DNA from: an uncultured Solirubrobacteraceae bacterium
Lineage (GTDB): Bacteria > Actinomycetota > Thermoleophilia > Solirubrobacterales > Solirubrobacteraceae
DNA length: 6,284 nt
NCBI GenBank assembly: GCA_955652215.1
Contig: CATPAX010000086.1
Coordinates: 1 to 6,284, forward strand
Direction of reading: 5' to 3'
The position numbers were made by a program, and so were the translations under genes. Below the pieces are notes generated by a model. It was not told the origin of the DNA. It made no database searches and saw only the letters and a program-made list of their open reading frames with translations. Below are positions 5,238 through 6,284 of the stretch, piece after piece. Position 1 is the first letter of the stretch; each line of letters begins with the position of its first letter.

Positions 5238-6284
5238 GCGGCCTGCTCCGAGCGGATGGCCCCGCGGCAGATGTCGCAGCAGTCAGCTGGCCGGGACGGC
5301 GCGACTGCGTCTCCGAAGTGAGTGAGCAGCGTCGCGCGCCGGCAGCTGGTGCGCTCGACGTAGCCCCAGATCGCGCGGTACTGGCTCCAGCGGGCTCGCT
5401 CTGCGTCGCGCGCCGAGCCCCGGCACAGCGCGATCGCTCTCGAGTCGGCGTCGCTGCACACGCGCCCGGCGAGCCGGTCCGGCGAGGATGGCTCGGGCAC
5501 TACCACCCCCGCCCTGGCCAGGTGTCCCACCACTGCCCGGAGCAGCTCATGATCGTCTTCGCGGCGAGACCTGGGCCTACCAGTCAGTCCGGTAGCCGCG
5601 AGCAGCTCCGCCGCCGGCATGTCGTAGCGCCCGTCGAGCCCTGCCCAGCGAAGCCGCTCAGCGACCTGTTCGAACGCGCCCTCGGGAATCCGGGATCGCT
5701 CGATGAAGAATACGTGCAGCCCCTTGTCGCGCTTCTCCACGAGCAGCAGGCAGCGGGCAGGCAGCCCATCGCGCCCCGCCCTACCCGCCTCCTGGTAGTA
5801 GGCCTCGAGCGACGCTGGAACGGTGGCATGGCACACGGTCCTCACGTCGTGCTTGTCGATGCCCATTCCAAACGCATTGGTAGCGACAATCACCCGGCAG
5901 GCGCCCGTCATGAAGCGCTCCTGGGTGACAGAACGCAGCCCTCGGTCGAGGCCCGCGTGGTAGGGGAGGACTTGCTCCGACAAACCTCCGGTCAGGTGTC
6001 TTGCCAGGGCTGCGCCGGCCTCGCGGGTCCCGACGTAGACAATCGCCGGAAGTGCATCGGGCTTTCTCAGCGCCTCCACCAGACGCCGGCGCTTCTCGAT
6101 CGCGCCGCCACAGCGGACCACGTCGAACTCGAGGTTGGGTCGGTCGAACCCGGTCCTGACCCGGACCGGAGTCCGAAGCGCGAGCCGCCGGACGATGTCG
6201 TCCGCCACCCCCGGGGTTGCGGTCGCAGTAACCGCCATCGTGGCGTGCGCTCCGAGCCTTCGAGCCGCGTCGGCGAGCGCGAAG
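5234..6284 (-). CDS. RecQ-family ATP-dependent DNA helicase, C-terminal part (5' end beyond the window)
   Basis: This is a superfamily 2 3'-5' DNA helicase used in recombination and repair. The frame is open to the window edge, so the first ATG inside (6238) is internal: it begins motif III, MAVTATATP, and upstream codons read FALADAARRLGAHAT, as in other RecQ proteins. The Walker A and DEAH motifs must lie outside the window. Numbering from that Met, GFDRPNLEFDV is at 30-40, motif IV IVYVGTREAG at 66-75, LPYHAGLD at 91-98, motif V VIVATNAFGMGIDK at 116-129, and motif VI YYQEAGRAGRDG at 147-158. A winged-helix-like region follows, then the RecQ zinc module SCRRATLLTHFGD and CCDIC (Cys299, 320, 321, 324). 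It ends soon after, so there is no HRDC domain. One cysteine appears displaced relative to E. coli RecQ (CxxCxxC there, CCxxC here). The stop overlaps the purN start. Confidence 0.93.
   Translation of the reverse strand, partial: FALADAARRLGAHATMAVTATATPGVADDIVRRLALRTPVRVRTGFDRPNLEFDVVRCGGAIEKRRRLVEALRKPDALPAIVYVGTREAGAALARHLTGGLSEQVLPYHAGLDRGLRSVTQERFMTGACRVIVATNAFGMGIDKHDVRTVCHATVPASLEAYYQEAGRAGRDGLPARCLLLVEKRDKGLHVFFIERSRIPEGAFEQVAERLRWAGLDGRYDMPAAELLAATGLTGRPRSRREDDHELLRAVVGHLARAGVVVPEPSSPDRLAGRVCSDADSRAIALCRGSARDAERARWSQYRAIWGYVERTSCRRATLLTHFGDAVAPSRPADCCDICRGAIRSEQAA
5246..5249 (-). promoter_or_regulatory. Ribosome binding site deciding the GTG start of purN
   Basis: GGAG on the minus strand sits 8 nt before the GTG start, inside the last codons of the helicase gene. 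Together with the GTGA overlap it supports this start and translational coupling of purN to the helicase gene. Confidence 0.6.

Noticed and set aside
1..6284. CRISPR array, toxin-antitoxin pair, riboswitch, retron or other defence system
   Set aside because: I found no direct-repeat array, no paired small genes with matching motifs, and no reverse transcriptase or nuclease motif in any frame. A purine riboswitch could precede the operon, but its start lies outside the window.

Overview
This is a GC-rich bacterial window in which every recognisable gene lies on the minus strand, so it reads from the right edge to the left. The composition, the GTG start, and a tRNA without an encoded CCA fit an actinobacterium. 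The style of the integrase remnant makes me think of Thermoleophilia-like lineages, but that is a low-confidence inference.

Right part (about 2490-6284): an intact housekeeping block. In reading order it holds the C-terminal part of a RecQ-family DNA helicase (cut by the window edge), purN (GAR transformylase), purH (AICAR transformylase/IMP cyclohydrolase), a RidA/YjgF-family protein and tRNA-Lys(UUU). The protein genes are tightly packed: a 4-nt GTGA overlap between the helicase and purN, 11 nt between purN and purH, and a 1-nt TGATG overlap between purH and the Rid gene. Co-transcription and translational coupling are therefore likely. PurN makes the first folate-dependent formyl transfer of de novo purine synthesis, and PurH makes the second and closes the ring to IMP. 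The Rid protein may protect or tune metabolite flow.

Middle part (about 1869-2490): directly 3' of tRNA-Lys, and in the same direction, is a decayed tyrosine-recombinase (phage-type) integrase. It has two compensating frameshifts, an in-frame amber stop, and no catalytic domain. This is the layout of a mobile element once integrated at the tRNA. An 18-bp perfect palindrome lies between the tRNA and the integrase start.

Left part (1-1868): a SAM-dependent class I methyltransferase with a clear ribosome binding site. A single missing base near its 3' end removes the conserved C-terminus from frame. About 300 bases upstream of it and 700 bases downstream hold no gene I can support, although 29-200 contains short coding-like minus-strand fragments. 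The left part looks like an accessory, decaying island next to a conserved core. I see no clear new system. The points of most interest are the tRNA-associated element scar, the methyltransferase frameshift, a Rid protein lacking the catalytic arginine, and the helicase-purine gene coupling.
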